Assembly: GCA_002440805.1 (NCBI GenBank)
Contig: DJVD01000129.1
Coordinates: 1-15,469 of the forward strand
Source: Chloroflexi bacterium UBA6265
GTDB taxonomy: Bacteria; Chloroflexota; Chloroflexia; Thermomicrobiales; UBA6265
Direction: 5' to 3'
DNA length: 15,469 bases
Of the stretch, positions 7,199 through 14,071 are shown in pieces. A program made the position numbers and the translations under genes. The notes beneath the pieces were generated by a model. That model had not been told where the DNA came from. It ran no database searches and was given only the letters and a program-made list of their open reading frames with translations. Numbering within the stretch: position 1 is the stretch's first letter; every line of letters begins with the position of its first letter.

Positions 7199-8571
7199 TC
7201 GCCCTCCCGCTCGGCATTCTCATGTTTGGCGCCCTTGGTTCAGCCCTGCTCGACGGCACCCGGCGGCGAAACGGCTGGTTAGCCGCAGTGATCCTGCTGG
7301 CGGCCATCATCGCCACTACCTGGCTCGGATGGGATGTGTACCATCACGGCACCCGGGAGATGGCAGTAGGCGGTTGGGACCAGGGTGTTGGCATCACCCT
7401 GCGCGTGGACATGGTGGGAATCATTTTCGCGGTGCTCTGCCAGGTTGTGTTGTTAGGATCGCTGATTTACGAAGTGGTCTCCGATGTTGGTGCGCGTATC
7501 TTCCCGTCACTGGTGCTGTTCCTCGCAGTCGGGCTTACCGGACTCACCTTTACGGGTGACGCATTCAACTTTTACGTCTTCTTCGAGATTTCGATGATGG
7601 CCTCGTACATCCTCGTAAATTATGGCGAAACACCGCGCCAGTTCCGCGCCGCCTTTGTGTTTATTACCGTGAACCTGCTGGGATCGGTGCTGTTCCTCAT
7701 CGGTATCGCCGGTATTTATCACACCACCGGCTTCCTCGATATGGTGCGGATTCGCGAGCAAATGCCGCTGGTGCAGGAAAACCCGGCAATCCTCACCGCC
7801 ACCATCATTTTCGTGGCGTTCTGCGTGAAACTGGGGCTGTTCCCGTTCCACTTCTGGTTGCCCACGGTCTACACCGGCACGCGTCCGGCAGTAGCCGCAA
7901 TGCTGAGTGGAGCACTGGCAAATATCGGCACCTATGGCCTGATCCGGTTTGGTATCGATATCTTCCCGCGCGAGCTTGAAGCGGCCTCGATGGTGCTGAT
8001 CGTTTTGGGGAGCGCCAGCATCGTCTATGGCGGTGTGCAGGCGCTTTCCCGGCACGCCCCGGCCGAGGTGTTGGCCTACAGCGCCATTGGCCAGGTCGGC
8101 TACATCATGATCGCGCTTGCCTTCGCCGGCCCCGCCGGACTCGCGGCGGTGATTCTGTACTCTGTGCTGAACAGCATCAATAAGGCCGTGCTCTTCCTGA
8201 GCATTTCCCTGCGAGGTTGGGTGGCCACTACCGCATTGGCGATCGGTGCATTCTCGGTTGCCGGCATTCCACCCGTCGGTGGTTTCTTCGGCAAATTCGT
8301 GATGTTCGATCTCGCGGTCCAGAACGAAAGCCTCGTGCTGGTCGCGCTGATCTTTATCGGCAGCCTGCTCTCAATTGTCTATATGTTCCAGATGTACCGA
8401 CGTCGCATTGCTACTCCTGAATTGGAGGAAGACGTGATCGATGGCTGGGGGGTACAGGCCGTATCGCTGGTGCTGGCGCTCTCGTTGGTAGGCATCGGTA
8501 TCTATCCGGAACCAATGCTTAACCTGATCCAGGTGGCTGCCGAATCCGTGCCGAAGGGATTCACGCCATGA
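7195..8571 (+). CDS. mrpD: Na+/H+ antiporter subunit MrpD (MnhD)
   Basis: A 458-aa antiporter-type subunit related to NuoM/NuoN, with about 13-14 TM helices. It overlaps mrpC by 4 nt. The TM5 glutamate is present in FNFYVFFEISMMASYIL (E131) and the channel lysine in FCVKLGLFPFHFWLP (K212), the two residues known to be essential in Bacillus MrpD. Further landmarks are AEVLAYSAIGQVGYIMIA (290-307), NSINKAVLFL with K330, and the VAGIPPVGGFFGKF loop (355-368, K367). The next helix reads SGALANIGTYGLIR, with Asn at the position usually occupied by Lys in the LLTKVG motif of MrpD. It is somewhat shorter than the usual 490-500 residues. It acts in the membrane as the second proton-handling module next to MrpA. 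Confidence 0.93.
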   Translation: MIALPLGILMFGALGSALLDGTRRRNGWLAAVILLAAIIATTWLGWDVYHHGTREMAVGGWDQGVGITLRVDMVGIIFAVLCQVVLLGSLIYEVVSDVGARIFPSLVLFLAVGLTGLTFTGDAFNFYVFFEISMMASYILVNYGETPRQFRAAFVFITVNLLGSVLFLIGIAGIYHTTGFLDMVRIREQMPLVQENPAILTATIIFVAFCVKLGLFPFHFWLPTVYTGTRPAVAAMLSGALANIGTYGLIRFGIDIFPRELEAASMVLIVLGSASIVYGGVQALSRHAPAEVLAYSAIGQVGYIMIALAFAGPAGLAAVILYSVLNSINKAVLFLSISLRGWVATTALAIGAFSVAGIPPVGGFFGKFVMFDLAVQNESLVLVALIFIGSLLSIVYMFQMYRRRIATPELEEDVIDGWGVQAVSLVLALSLVGIGIYPEPMLNLIQVAAESVPKGFTP

Positions 8572-9113
8572 TCCTGCTCCTCGGCATCTTCGCGGCATCG
8601 GTCACGGTGTTCTGCCTTGTCATCGGTGATTTTGCTTGGCAGACTATCGTGCTGGGCGCGGCCATCGTTTTGCCGATGATGTTGGTGTTTCGTCGCCAGA
8701 TCGTGCCCAATCCCCTGCCACCCGCCGGACAGGCGCTGCATGTGTTGACCTATGCGCCTGTACTTTTCTACTACCTGTTAATTGACATCCTGCGAGGTAC
8801 CTGGCAGGTGACCATGGTCACGTTAGGCGTTAATCCGCTGCGCCGACCAGGCATTGTGAAGGTATCGTACGAGGGATATTCGCCATATGCCGTCGGGCCG
8901 ATCGGGTTCTTCATTACCCTTTCGCCCGGATCGTTCCTTGTGGATGTGGATTGGGACGCGCAGGTGATGCTCATCCACGTGCTCGACGCATCGGATCCGG
9001 AACTGATTCGTCGTGATGCCGCTCGCTACCTGAGCCTGTGGGAGTATGTGCCGCAAAAACCCTATGTTGATGAGCCCGATTTGAGGACACCACCGGAGGA
9101 CGACAATGAGTGA
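8568..9113 (+). CDS. mrpE: Na+/H+ antiporter subunit MrpE (MnhE)
   Basis: A 181-aa MnhE-family subunit starting in a 4-nt overlap with mrpD. Hydrophobic segments at about 2-19, 25-41 and 58-75 are followed by a soluble domain. The conserved block ITLSPGSFLVDVD (116-128) and LIHVLDASDPE (135-145) is the MrpE hallmark (TLTPGT..v.V........iH.l). The tail beyond 150 is acidic and Pro-rich and probably unstructured. MrpE is needed for assembly of the antiporter complex but carries no known ion path of its own. It overlaps mrpF by 8 nt. Confidence 0.92.
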   Translation: MILLLGIFAASVTVFCLVIGDFAWQTIVLGAAIVLPMMLVFRRQIVPNPLPPAGQALHVLTYAPVLFYYLLIDILRGTWQVTMVTLGVNPLRRPGIVKVSYEGYSPYAVGPIGFFITLSPGSFLVDVDWDAQVMLIHVLDASDPELIRRDAARYLSLWEYVPQKPYVDEPDLRTPPEDDNE

Positions 9114-9372
9114 CCTGGTGTTTTACATTGCCACGATTTGGCTGGTTGTGCTCTTCTGCATCTGTGTGGTGATGGTGGCACGGGCCAAGTCCGGCCTCGT
9201 GCGCGTGTTGTCGCTGGATACCATGACGCTGGTGCTGGTGGCGTTGCTGGTGGTGTATTCGAGCACCACCCACACCAGTTTTTACCTCGATGCTGCCCTG
9301 GTGTTGGCCCTGCTCTCGTTCATATCCGTGTTGGCCGCCGCCCGGTATCACGGGGAAAGGCGGTTGTTCTAG
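9106..9372 (+). CDS. mrpF: Na+/H+ antiporter subunit MrpF (MnhF)
   Basis: An 88-aa three-helix membrane subunit, the usual MrpF size. Helices lie at about 6-25, 37-52 and 59-80. The family pattern is clear: charged ARAKSGLVRVLSLDTMTLV after TM1, then FYLDAALVLALLSFISVLAAARY at the end. The ATG at 9106 lies inside the last codons of mrpE with GGAGGA (9095-9100) 5 nt upstream. In characterised systems MrpF is small but indispensable for complex integrity. Confidence 0.9.
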   Translation: MSDLVFYIATIWLVVLFCICVVMVARAKSGLVRVLSLDTMTLVLVALLVVYSSTTHTSFYLDAALVLALLSFISVLAAARYHGERRLF

Positions 9373-9375
9373 CCT

Positions 9376-9747
9376 ATGCCTGCCCGCGAAGTGCTGTTCG
9401 ATATTATGGTGCTGGTTTCCTGCGCGGTGATGACGCTGGGGATTGTTGGCATCGTTCGGATGCCCGATGTGTACACCAAACTCCACGGTGCCAGTAAATC
9501 TGTCTTCCTTGGTGTGGTGTTGCTGTGTGTGTCTGCCAGTGTGGTTGCCACACCCGCAATGAACAAGCGCCTGGCGCTTATCGCCGTGCTGGCGATCCTC
9601 ACCACGCCGCTGTCATCCCATGTGATCGGGCGTGCTGCGTACATCATGCACGAGCAGATGGAAACGCCGGGTGCGGTAGACGAAAGTCATACATTGCGGA
9701 GTGAAGATGGCGAACCGGATGAGGAAGAACCGGCCTGGCGCCTGTAG
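9376..9747 (+). CDS. mrpG: Na+/H+ antiporter subunit MrpG (MnhG)
   Basis: A 123-aa MnhG-family subunit, the last gene of the operon, 3 nt after mrpF. Three hydrophobic segments lie at about 7-27, 41-58 and 65-88. The signature MTLGIVGIVRMPDVYTKLHGASKS (19-42) matches the family pattern G..RfPDvytRlHa.tK. The conserved domain ends near residue 90, and a 33-residue acidic tail (EDGEPDEEEP) follows. That tail is the exact stretch that overlaps the end of the opposite-strand glycosyltransferase gene (9644-9747). No terminator hairpin is visible after the TAG at 9745-9747, so the mrp transcript may read into antisense of that gene. Confidence 0.91.
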   Translation: MPAREVLFDIMVLVSCAVMTLGIVGIVRMPDVYTKLHGASKSVFLGVVLLCVSASVVATPAMNKRLALIAVLAILTTPLSSHVIGRAAYIMHEQMETPGAVDESHTLRSEDGEPDEEEPAWRL

Positions 9748-11278
9748 GCTCGTCCCCGGAATGCCGCAAACCCGGCTTTACCCGGTAAATCGGCACGCCA
9801 TCGATCATGATCTCCAAATCGTAAAACCTGCTGACTTCGCGCCAGAACGCCCGACTGTCATCCGGGAACGGTCCCGGGTGAAGCGTGCTCACGATATATA
9901 CCGGGCGATCATCGCTACTCAGGATGGCGATGATATCGGCGTACGAGTTTGGCAACGCCCGTAATTCCTGATCGTATAAATGGCGATAGGCGGGCTTGCG
10001 ATCGGCCAGGTAGTAGAGGGAAGCCTGGTCGAAGGCAACGTAAATGGTCTGCTCGGGCGAGGTGCGCTCGCGGATGTAGCGCGCTACCTGGTTCTGGGCC
10101 GGATAACCGGGGTGGCGGTAGAGTCGCTGATAGATGCCATCGGTTCCATCCATGGCAACGCCATAGGGCAGGATGAGCAGCAAGGCGAACATCAGCAGCG
10201 CCAGGTATTGCCGCCAGCCCGAAAGGGCGTGGCGAATGCCATCAATCGCCCGCGCCAGCCACAGGGCCACCGGTGGTACCAGCAGGATGAGGTAGTGGGT
10301 CCAGTAGTCGCCGCCCATGAACACGCCCACCGCGGCGGCGGTCAGCCACAACACCAGGATGAGCCCACCAGGATCATTTGAGCGCAGCTTGCGTAGCCAT
10401 TCCGGCAACCACCATAGTGGACTGTCGGTTTTGGTGGGCTGCTCCAGCACCGGAATCAGCGGCAAGCGCAGGCGGAAAATCCAAACCAGTCCGATGAGCA
10501 GGAAGAATTCGGCCGCGTTAATGAACATCCAGCCCAGCGCGCGCAGGTTGTGCATTAATCCGACGCTAAGGGCGCTCTGCTGCTGGAATCGATAAAGGAT
10601 GGTGGCGTAGAAGAAATCGCTGAAGCCCAGCGTTATCCCGTGGGCAAAGGTGAGGGCGGCGGCCGTGAGTAAGCCCACCGTTACCCAACCGCCACGTTTC
10701 GCCCGTTCTCGCAGCGAATCGTTGGATGTGAGCATGAAAAAGAGCAGCACCGCTGGCCACAAGGTGACACCCGAGGGCTTGAGGAGCGTGGAAACGCCGA
10801 TCAGCAGGCCAATACCAATCAGACCCCTGCGGGTCCAGCCGGTTTGCGCCTGCCGAAGCAACCAGAACGCGGCGAACGCGGCCGGCATGCCGGCGAAAAC
10901 CTCGGCATTGGCGGTGTACCCCTCCAGGTTGGGCGCCCCCAGCAGCAAGGTGCCTACAAACACGGCCAGGAGGGCAGAGCGGGGAGAAGTCCAGCGGCGG
11001 GCGAACAGCCAGATGGCCACAACCGTAAGCGTGCCGAATATCCACGCCATCGCGCGGAACGCCGCCACGCCGTAGCCCATGGTTTTCATGGTGAGTCCGT
11101 AGATGGCAAAAATACCCTGTGGCCGACTGATCCAGAGATCGTCGTACAACCTGCCCGTGCCCTCAAACCAGCCGCGCGCGGCGAGGGCATAGCCACCTTC
11201 ATCGTGGATCATCGGTAGTTCAAAAAAGAACACCCGCGCCGCGACGCCCAGCACCAGCGCCACGACGAGCCACACCAC
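9644..11278 (-). CDS. GT39 / PMT-2-like multi-TM membrane glycosyltransferase
   Basis: A 544-aa membrane protein (from GTG 11278) with about 11-13 hydrophobic segments, most of them in residues 1-370, and a soluble periplasmic-side end. Right after TM1 comes MIHDEGGYALAARGW with the Asp-Glu pair D26-E27, then RLYDDLWISRPQGIF, the layout of GT39 / ArnT-like enzymes that use polyprenyl-phosphate sugars: the first outer loop holds catalytic acids, followed by yDlw..rPPg. The last 140 residues (ARYIRERTSPEQTIYVAF onward) match the usual C-terminal domain of this superfamily. The acceptor is unknown; protein, lipid or cell-wall polymer are all possible. GTG 11278 has no ribosome site. A CTG at 11341-11339 in the same frame has AAGGAAG upstream and would give a 565-aa protein with a basic N-terminus. 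The 3' end overlaps mrpG convergently by 104 nt. Confidence 0.83.
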   Translation of the reverse strand: MVWLVVALVLGVAARVFFFELPMIHDEGGYALAARGWFEGTGRLYDDLWISRPQGIFAIYGLTMKTMGYGVAAFRAMAWIFGTLTVVAIWLFARRWTSPRSALLAVFVGTLLLGAPNLEGYTANAEVFAGMPAAFAAFWLLRQAQTGWTRRGLIGIGLLIGVSTLLKPSGVTLWPAVLLFFMLTSNDSLRERAKRGGWVTVGLLTAAALTFAHGITLGFSDFFYATILYRFQQQSALSVGLMHNLRALGWMFINAAEFFLLIGLVWIFRLRLPLIPVLEQPTKTDSPLWWLPEWLRKLRSNDPGGLILVLWLTAAAVGVFMGGDYWTHYLILLVPPVALWLARAIDGIRHALSGWRQYLALLMFALLLILPYGVAMDGTDGIYQRLYRHPGYPAQNQVARYIRERTSPEQTIYVAFDQASLYYLADRKPAYRHLYDQELRALPNSYADIIAILSSDDRPVYIVSTLHPGPFPDDSRAFWREVSRFYDLEIMIDGVPIYRVKPGLRHSGDEPTGARPVLPHPVRHLHSAMYDFRLPHPAFPSARA

Positions 11279-11345
11279 ATCGGTGACGGTGATGGGGCCA
11301 GGAAACCTGGCGCGATGGTGGGATGTGGACGGTGTGGCCAGCGTT

Positions 11346-11352
11346 CTTCCTT
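11346..11352 (-). promoter_or_regulatory. Shine-Dalgarno-like AAGGAAG before an in-frame CTG of the glycosyltransferase gene
   Basis: Read on the - strand, AAGGAAG is followed by AACG and then CTG (11341-11339), in frame with the glycosyltransferase at 11278. The only in-frame stop upstream (TAA, 11353-11351) overlaps the site itself, so the frame opens just here. No ATG, GTG or TTG lies between this point and GTG 11278. Confidence 0.4.
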
Positions 11353-11394
11353 AAAGGGCAAATAGGTATGGCGCGTGCGGGTGCGCGCCCGGAA

Positions 11395-11967
11395 TCACTC
11401 GGAATGATTTTGACACAGTAACCGTTCCTGTACCGGCAAGGATTGGTCACCACGGGCCGGGTTGACGTCGACCACCAGCAGGTAGCTGCCTGGCGTGCTG
11501 CTGGCCCCATCGGGTTCCAACGAAATGGCGATCTGCGTATAGCCGCTGGAATCGGCCGGGATCAGGGCAAATCCCTCACCCGTCGGGGTGAGAAAGACCT
11601 TGCCAGCCGGGCTGCCGGTACCATCCTTATCCAGTAGCCATACCTGGAACGAATGATCATCGCCTGTCGGCGGCAGGTTGCTGAGGGTCACCACACCTGA
11701 TCCACTGGTAGCGATATAGACTGATCCGCGCAAATTCGGCGGCGCAATGTCGGTGGGCTCAAAGGTGTAAGCGGTGGCGGTGGCATTCTGGCGCAGCAGG
11801 GCGATATCCTGCCTTAATTGCTCCACATCCGCCTGGAGTGAGGACACCCTCGCCTGATTAATCACCGCCCAGCCGGTGGCCATCACCAGCAGCGCCGCGA
11901 TCGCGATCAGCACAGCGCGAGGGATGGTGACATGATCTTTGGTGGCAAGAGGAAGCATTGCGCGCAT
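11395..11967 (-). CDS. RskA-like single-TM protein (anti-sigma-K C-terminal domain, no anti-sigma domain)
   Basis: From ATG 11967 (GAGG about 9 nt upstream) this is 190 aa. A short basic N-terminus is followed by a TM helix (about 15-34), a coiled-coil stalk (VSSLQADVEQLRQDIALLRQN, split over 41-61) and an outer domain. That domain carries the RskA C-terminal pattern: SGVVTLSNLPPTG, SFQVWLLDKDGTGSPAGKVFL, then ISLEPDGASSTPGS. In anti-sigma-K factors this part senses or is cleaved outside the membrane. The usual N-terminal zinc-binding anti-sigma domain is missing and no sigma factor gene is adjacent, so it is probably not a working anti-sigma factor by itself. The frame stays open upstream to ATG 12108, but those residues overlap the divergent promoter region; ATG 12006 and 11982 are alternatives. 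It is divergent from the secreted cupin-like gene. Confidence 0.75.
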   Translation of the reverse strand: MRAMLPLATKDHVTIPRAVLIAIAALLVMATGWAVINQARVSSLQADVEQLRQDIALLRQNATATAYTFEPTDIAPPNLRGSVYIATSGSGVVTLSNLPPTGDDHSFQVWLLDKDGTGSPAGKVFLTPTGEGFALIPADSSGYTQIAISLEPDGASSTPGSYLLVVDVNPARGDQSLPVQERLLCQNHSE

Positions 11968-12150
11968 TGAGAGGTACCTCATGACCACATCCGTGGCGGA
12001 AATCATCGCCCTCAGTGTAAACTCTGTACGTGCAGATCGTGCATGTTTGGGTGGTATGCTGTCGACGGGTGCGTGAGAATGATGCGCCATCCGATGAACG
12101 CCCAACACGCGTTAACGAATGAGATAAAGCTCGATACGCTGGAGAACACT
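11968..12150. promoter_or_regulatory. Divergent promoter region between the RskA-like gene and the secreted cupin-like gene
   Basis: About 180 nt separate the two divergent starts. On the + strand TGGTATGCT (12052-12060) fits an extended -10 element for the rightward gene, with no good -35 upstream. On the - strand TTTACACT near 12016-12023 could be a -10 for the leftward gene, with only a weak -35. GGAG at 12141-12144 is the ribosome site of the rightward gene. Promoter positions are guesses. Confidence 0.3.
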
Positions 12151-13485
12151 ATGATGAGTCGAAAGCAAGGCCCATGGCGACTACTGTTGGCAATTGCCGC
12201 CTGCGTCATGTTACTCGCCGGATCGTTCAGTGGTTCGGCCCTGGCGCAAGATGCGCAGCCAACACAGGATCCCGCCCAACTGGTTGATCCTACGCTGCCG
12301 CAGGACACCACGCCGGAAGCCACCCAGGCCGCAACGGAAGCTGCTACGGAACCAGCAGCCAGCGGTACACCCGAAGCTGCCAGCCAAACTACCACCAGCA
12401 CTTCTGCCGCGCAGCGAGTAGACCAGGCCACCACGCCGGGGGCACCGGCCACGCTCGCACACGGTCTCTCGTTTTACGATGGCGATGACCTGGTTTGGCA
12501 GGTACAGGAAGTCAAGGTGGCAGTGATTGCCGACGCCGACTCCTCCGTTTCCCAGCCCTCGATTGTCGTCCAGCGTGAAGGGCAATCGATTATCCGCAAC
12601 GATGCAACCGGCAAGCGCGCCTTGCTCACGCCGGGCGAAGCATTCTTTATTACTGCTGATGACAGCTACACGATCATGGCCGAAGACGACGGCTCGCTGA
12701 TCTGGAAGTACTCACTCGTCGATCCCGACGAAGTTGCCGCGGATGCATTCTACGAAAGCCCGTCGCTGACATCGGTGCGGAACGGCACCTACGATTTCCG
12801 CCTGGTTCGCTATGTGTTGAATCCTGGCGAAACCGCAGACCTGCCCACCAATAGTGGTGCCGGCATGGTGATGCCAGGTGCCGGCGAAGTGCAGGTGGAT
12901 CATGGTGGCCAGCTCAGCCTGCTGGGCCTCGAGGGAAGCCAGGGGCAGGGCCAGGTTTTGCGCCAACCAACTGTCATTTCCAATACCGGCAGCCAGCCGA
13001 CTGTGGTGTACTACCTCTATCTTGGCGAGACAGTGGGTGATGAATCCTCTGCGCCGCCGCAGAACAGCAGTTCCACATCAACATCTTCCAGCGCCAATGT
13101 AACCCCGACGACTGGCGATGCTGCCGCAGATACTGCGAATACTGCCGACTCTACGGATGCCGCCAGCAGCGATAGTGGGGCAACAACCTCGCCGGAGGAT
13201 CAGCCCGAAGGCGGTCCATACCTGGCCCAGATCAACATTTATGCTGAGGCCGAAATCTATCTCACCGTAACGGTGGATGGCATTGTCTGGTTCGATGGCA
13301 CGCTGCCGGCAGGATCGTGGTCGGGCCCGATGAACGGCACCACATTCGAGGTGTACACCAGCAGTGGTGTGGCCACCCTGTTTGAGAATGCCTGCGGCAC
13401 GCAGTTCTACATGGGCGAAGAGCCCGGCGAGGCATATTACACACTGGTGGCCGACGCCAACAGTTGCCCGCCGCCAGGAGAATAA
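12151..13485 (+). CDS. Secreted protein: signal peptide, two cupin-like units, Ser/Thr linker, RodZ-C-terminal-like domain
   Basis: A 444-aa exported protein. ATG 12151 has GGAG at 6 nt and starts a Sec signal peptide (basic MSRKQGPWR, hydrophobic core 11-24, likely cleavage after ALA at 30-32). A Thr/Ala/Glu/Pro-rich segment (33-100) follows. Residues 100-190 (LLTPGEAFFITADDSYTIMA) and 205-292 (RYVLNPGETADLPTNSGAGMVM, then QPTVVYYLYLGE) each look like a cupin-type beta barrel with a PGE-type turn. A Ser/Thr/Asp linker covers 297-352. Residues 356-433 (EIYLTVTVDGIVWFDGTLPAGSW, then NGTTFEVYTSSG) match the pattern of the RodZ C-terminal domain (DUF4115). Two cysteines, C415 and C439, could form a disulfide. 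The cupin metal-binding histidines are mostly absent, so binding rather than catalysis is more likely. The ligand is unknown, and domain names come from pattern recognition by eye. Confidence 0.72.
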   Translation: MMSRKQGPWRLLLAIAACVMLLAGSFSGSALAQDAQPTQDPAQLVDPTLPQDTTPEATQAATEAATEPAASGTPEAASQTTTSTSAAQRVDQATTPGAPATLAHGLSFYDGDDLVWQVQEVKVAVIADADSSVSQPSIVVQREGQSIIRNDATGKRALLTPGEAFFITADDSYTIMAEDDGSLIWKYSLVDPDEVAADAFYESPSLTSVRNGTYDFRLVRYVLNPGETADLPTNSGAGMVMPGAGEVQVDHGGQLSLLGLEGSQGQGQVLRQPTVISNTGSQPTVVYYLYLGETVGDESSAPPQNSSSTSTSSSANVTPTTGDAAADTANTADSTDAASSDSGATTSPEDQPEGGPYLAQINIYAEAEIYLTVTVDGIVWFDGTLPAGSWSGPMNGTTFEVYTSSGVATLFENACGTQFYMGEEPGEAYYTLVADANSCPPPGE

Positions 13486-13502
13486 GTCGCAGAAATGTTA
13501 AT

Positions 13503-13535
13503 TCTGGCCGGTCATGTCCAACATGGTCGGCCAGA
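13503..13535 (+). terminator. Strong 15-bp hairpin after the secreted cupin-like gene (terminator-like, no U tract)
   Basis: TCTGGCCGGTCATGT (13503-13517) pairs with ACATGGTCGGCCAGA (13521-13535) over a 3-nt loop; 13 Watson-Crick pairs and two adjacent G-U pairs fill the stem. It starts 17 nt after the stop codon. No T run follows (TGCGTTAAT), so it may stabilise the mRNA 3' end or act with Rho rather than terminate intrinsically. Confidence 0.5.
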
Positions 13536-13623
13536 TGCGTTAATCCACTATGTTTTCTGGTACCCAATCAATTAGACTCAGGCCAGGCGTTTGGTTTGAG
13601 ATTCAAATGAGGGAGGGGATCCT

Positions 13624-14046
13624 ATGAAGGGGCTTGGACAAGAGTTCAAGGAGTTTATCCTGCGCGGCAACGTAGTTTCGCTCGCAGTGGCGGTCATCAT
13701 CGGCACGGCATTCACGGCCGTTGTGACGGCGATGTCAGAGTTCATCATCATGCCGATTATTGCGGCGATCGGTGGTCAGCCTGACTTTAGTTCTATCGGT
13801 TTCGAGATTAACGGTTCCCATATTGGAATCGGTTCATTCATCAACGCGATTATCGCGTTCCTGATCATCGCCCTGATCGTGTTCTTCATGATTGTGAAGC
13901 CAATGAATGCGCTGATGGAGCGATCTCGCAAGGAGCCACCGGCAGATCCTACCCTGAAGGATTGCCCATACTGCCTCAACGCCGTGCCGATTGCGGCCAC
14001 ACGTTGCGGTCATTGCACCAGCGATCTTTCCGGCGCTGCTGTTTAG
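13624..14046 (+). CDS. mscL: Large-conductance mechanosensitive channel MscL with zinc-ribbon tail
   Basis: A 140-aa pentameric channel that opens under high membrane tension and releases solutes during hypo-osmotic shock. The N-terminal amphipathic helix and TM1 read EFKEFILRGNVVSLAVAVIIGTAFTAVV (8-34), the family signature. A periplasmic loop (51-69) and TM2 (71-92, INAIIAFLIIALIVFFMI) follow, then VKPMNAL (91-97). The C-terminus departs from E. coli MscL: it ends in CPYC (114-117) and CGHC (128-131) separated by 10 residues, a compact zinc-ribbon motif. Similar tails are known from MscL of several Gram-positive and Chloroflexota-type lineages, so the feature is real but not unique. GGGAGGG (13611-13617) lies 6 nt before the ATG. 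The gene has its own intergenic region and a palindromic terminator and looks monocistronic. Confidence 0.96.
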   Translation: MKGLGQEFKEFILRGNVVSLAVAVIIGTAFTAVVTAMSEFIIMPIIAAIGGQPDFSSIGFEINGSHIGIGSFINAIIAFLIIALIVFFMIVKPMNALMERSRKEPPADPTLKDCPYCLNAVPIAATRCGHCTSDLSGAAV

Positions 14047-14071
14047 CCGATACGCATTGTTCCCGAATGCC

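Noticed and set aside
11370..11389. GGCGCG / CGCGCC hairpin between the RskA-like gene and the glycosyltransferase
   Set aside because: Only 6 bp with an 8-nt loop and no following T run; too weak to call a terminator.
11968..12108. N-terminal extension of the RskA-like protein to ATG 12108
   Set aside because: The extra residues show no zinc-finger anti-sigma motif and overlap the probable divergent promoter region; GAGG fits ATG 11967 better.
12337..12420. Repeated GCA/ACG-type codons suggesting a tandem repeat
   Set aside because: This is the low-complexity Thr/Ala/Glu linker of the secreted protein; units are not regular in length or sequence.
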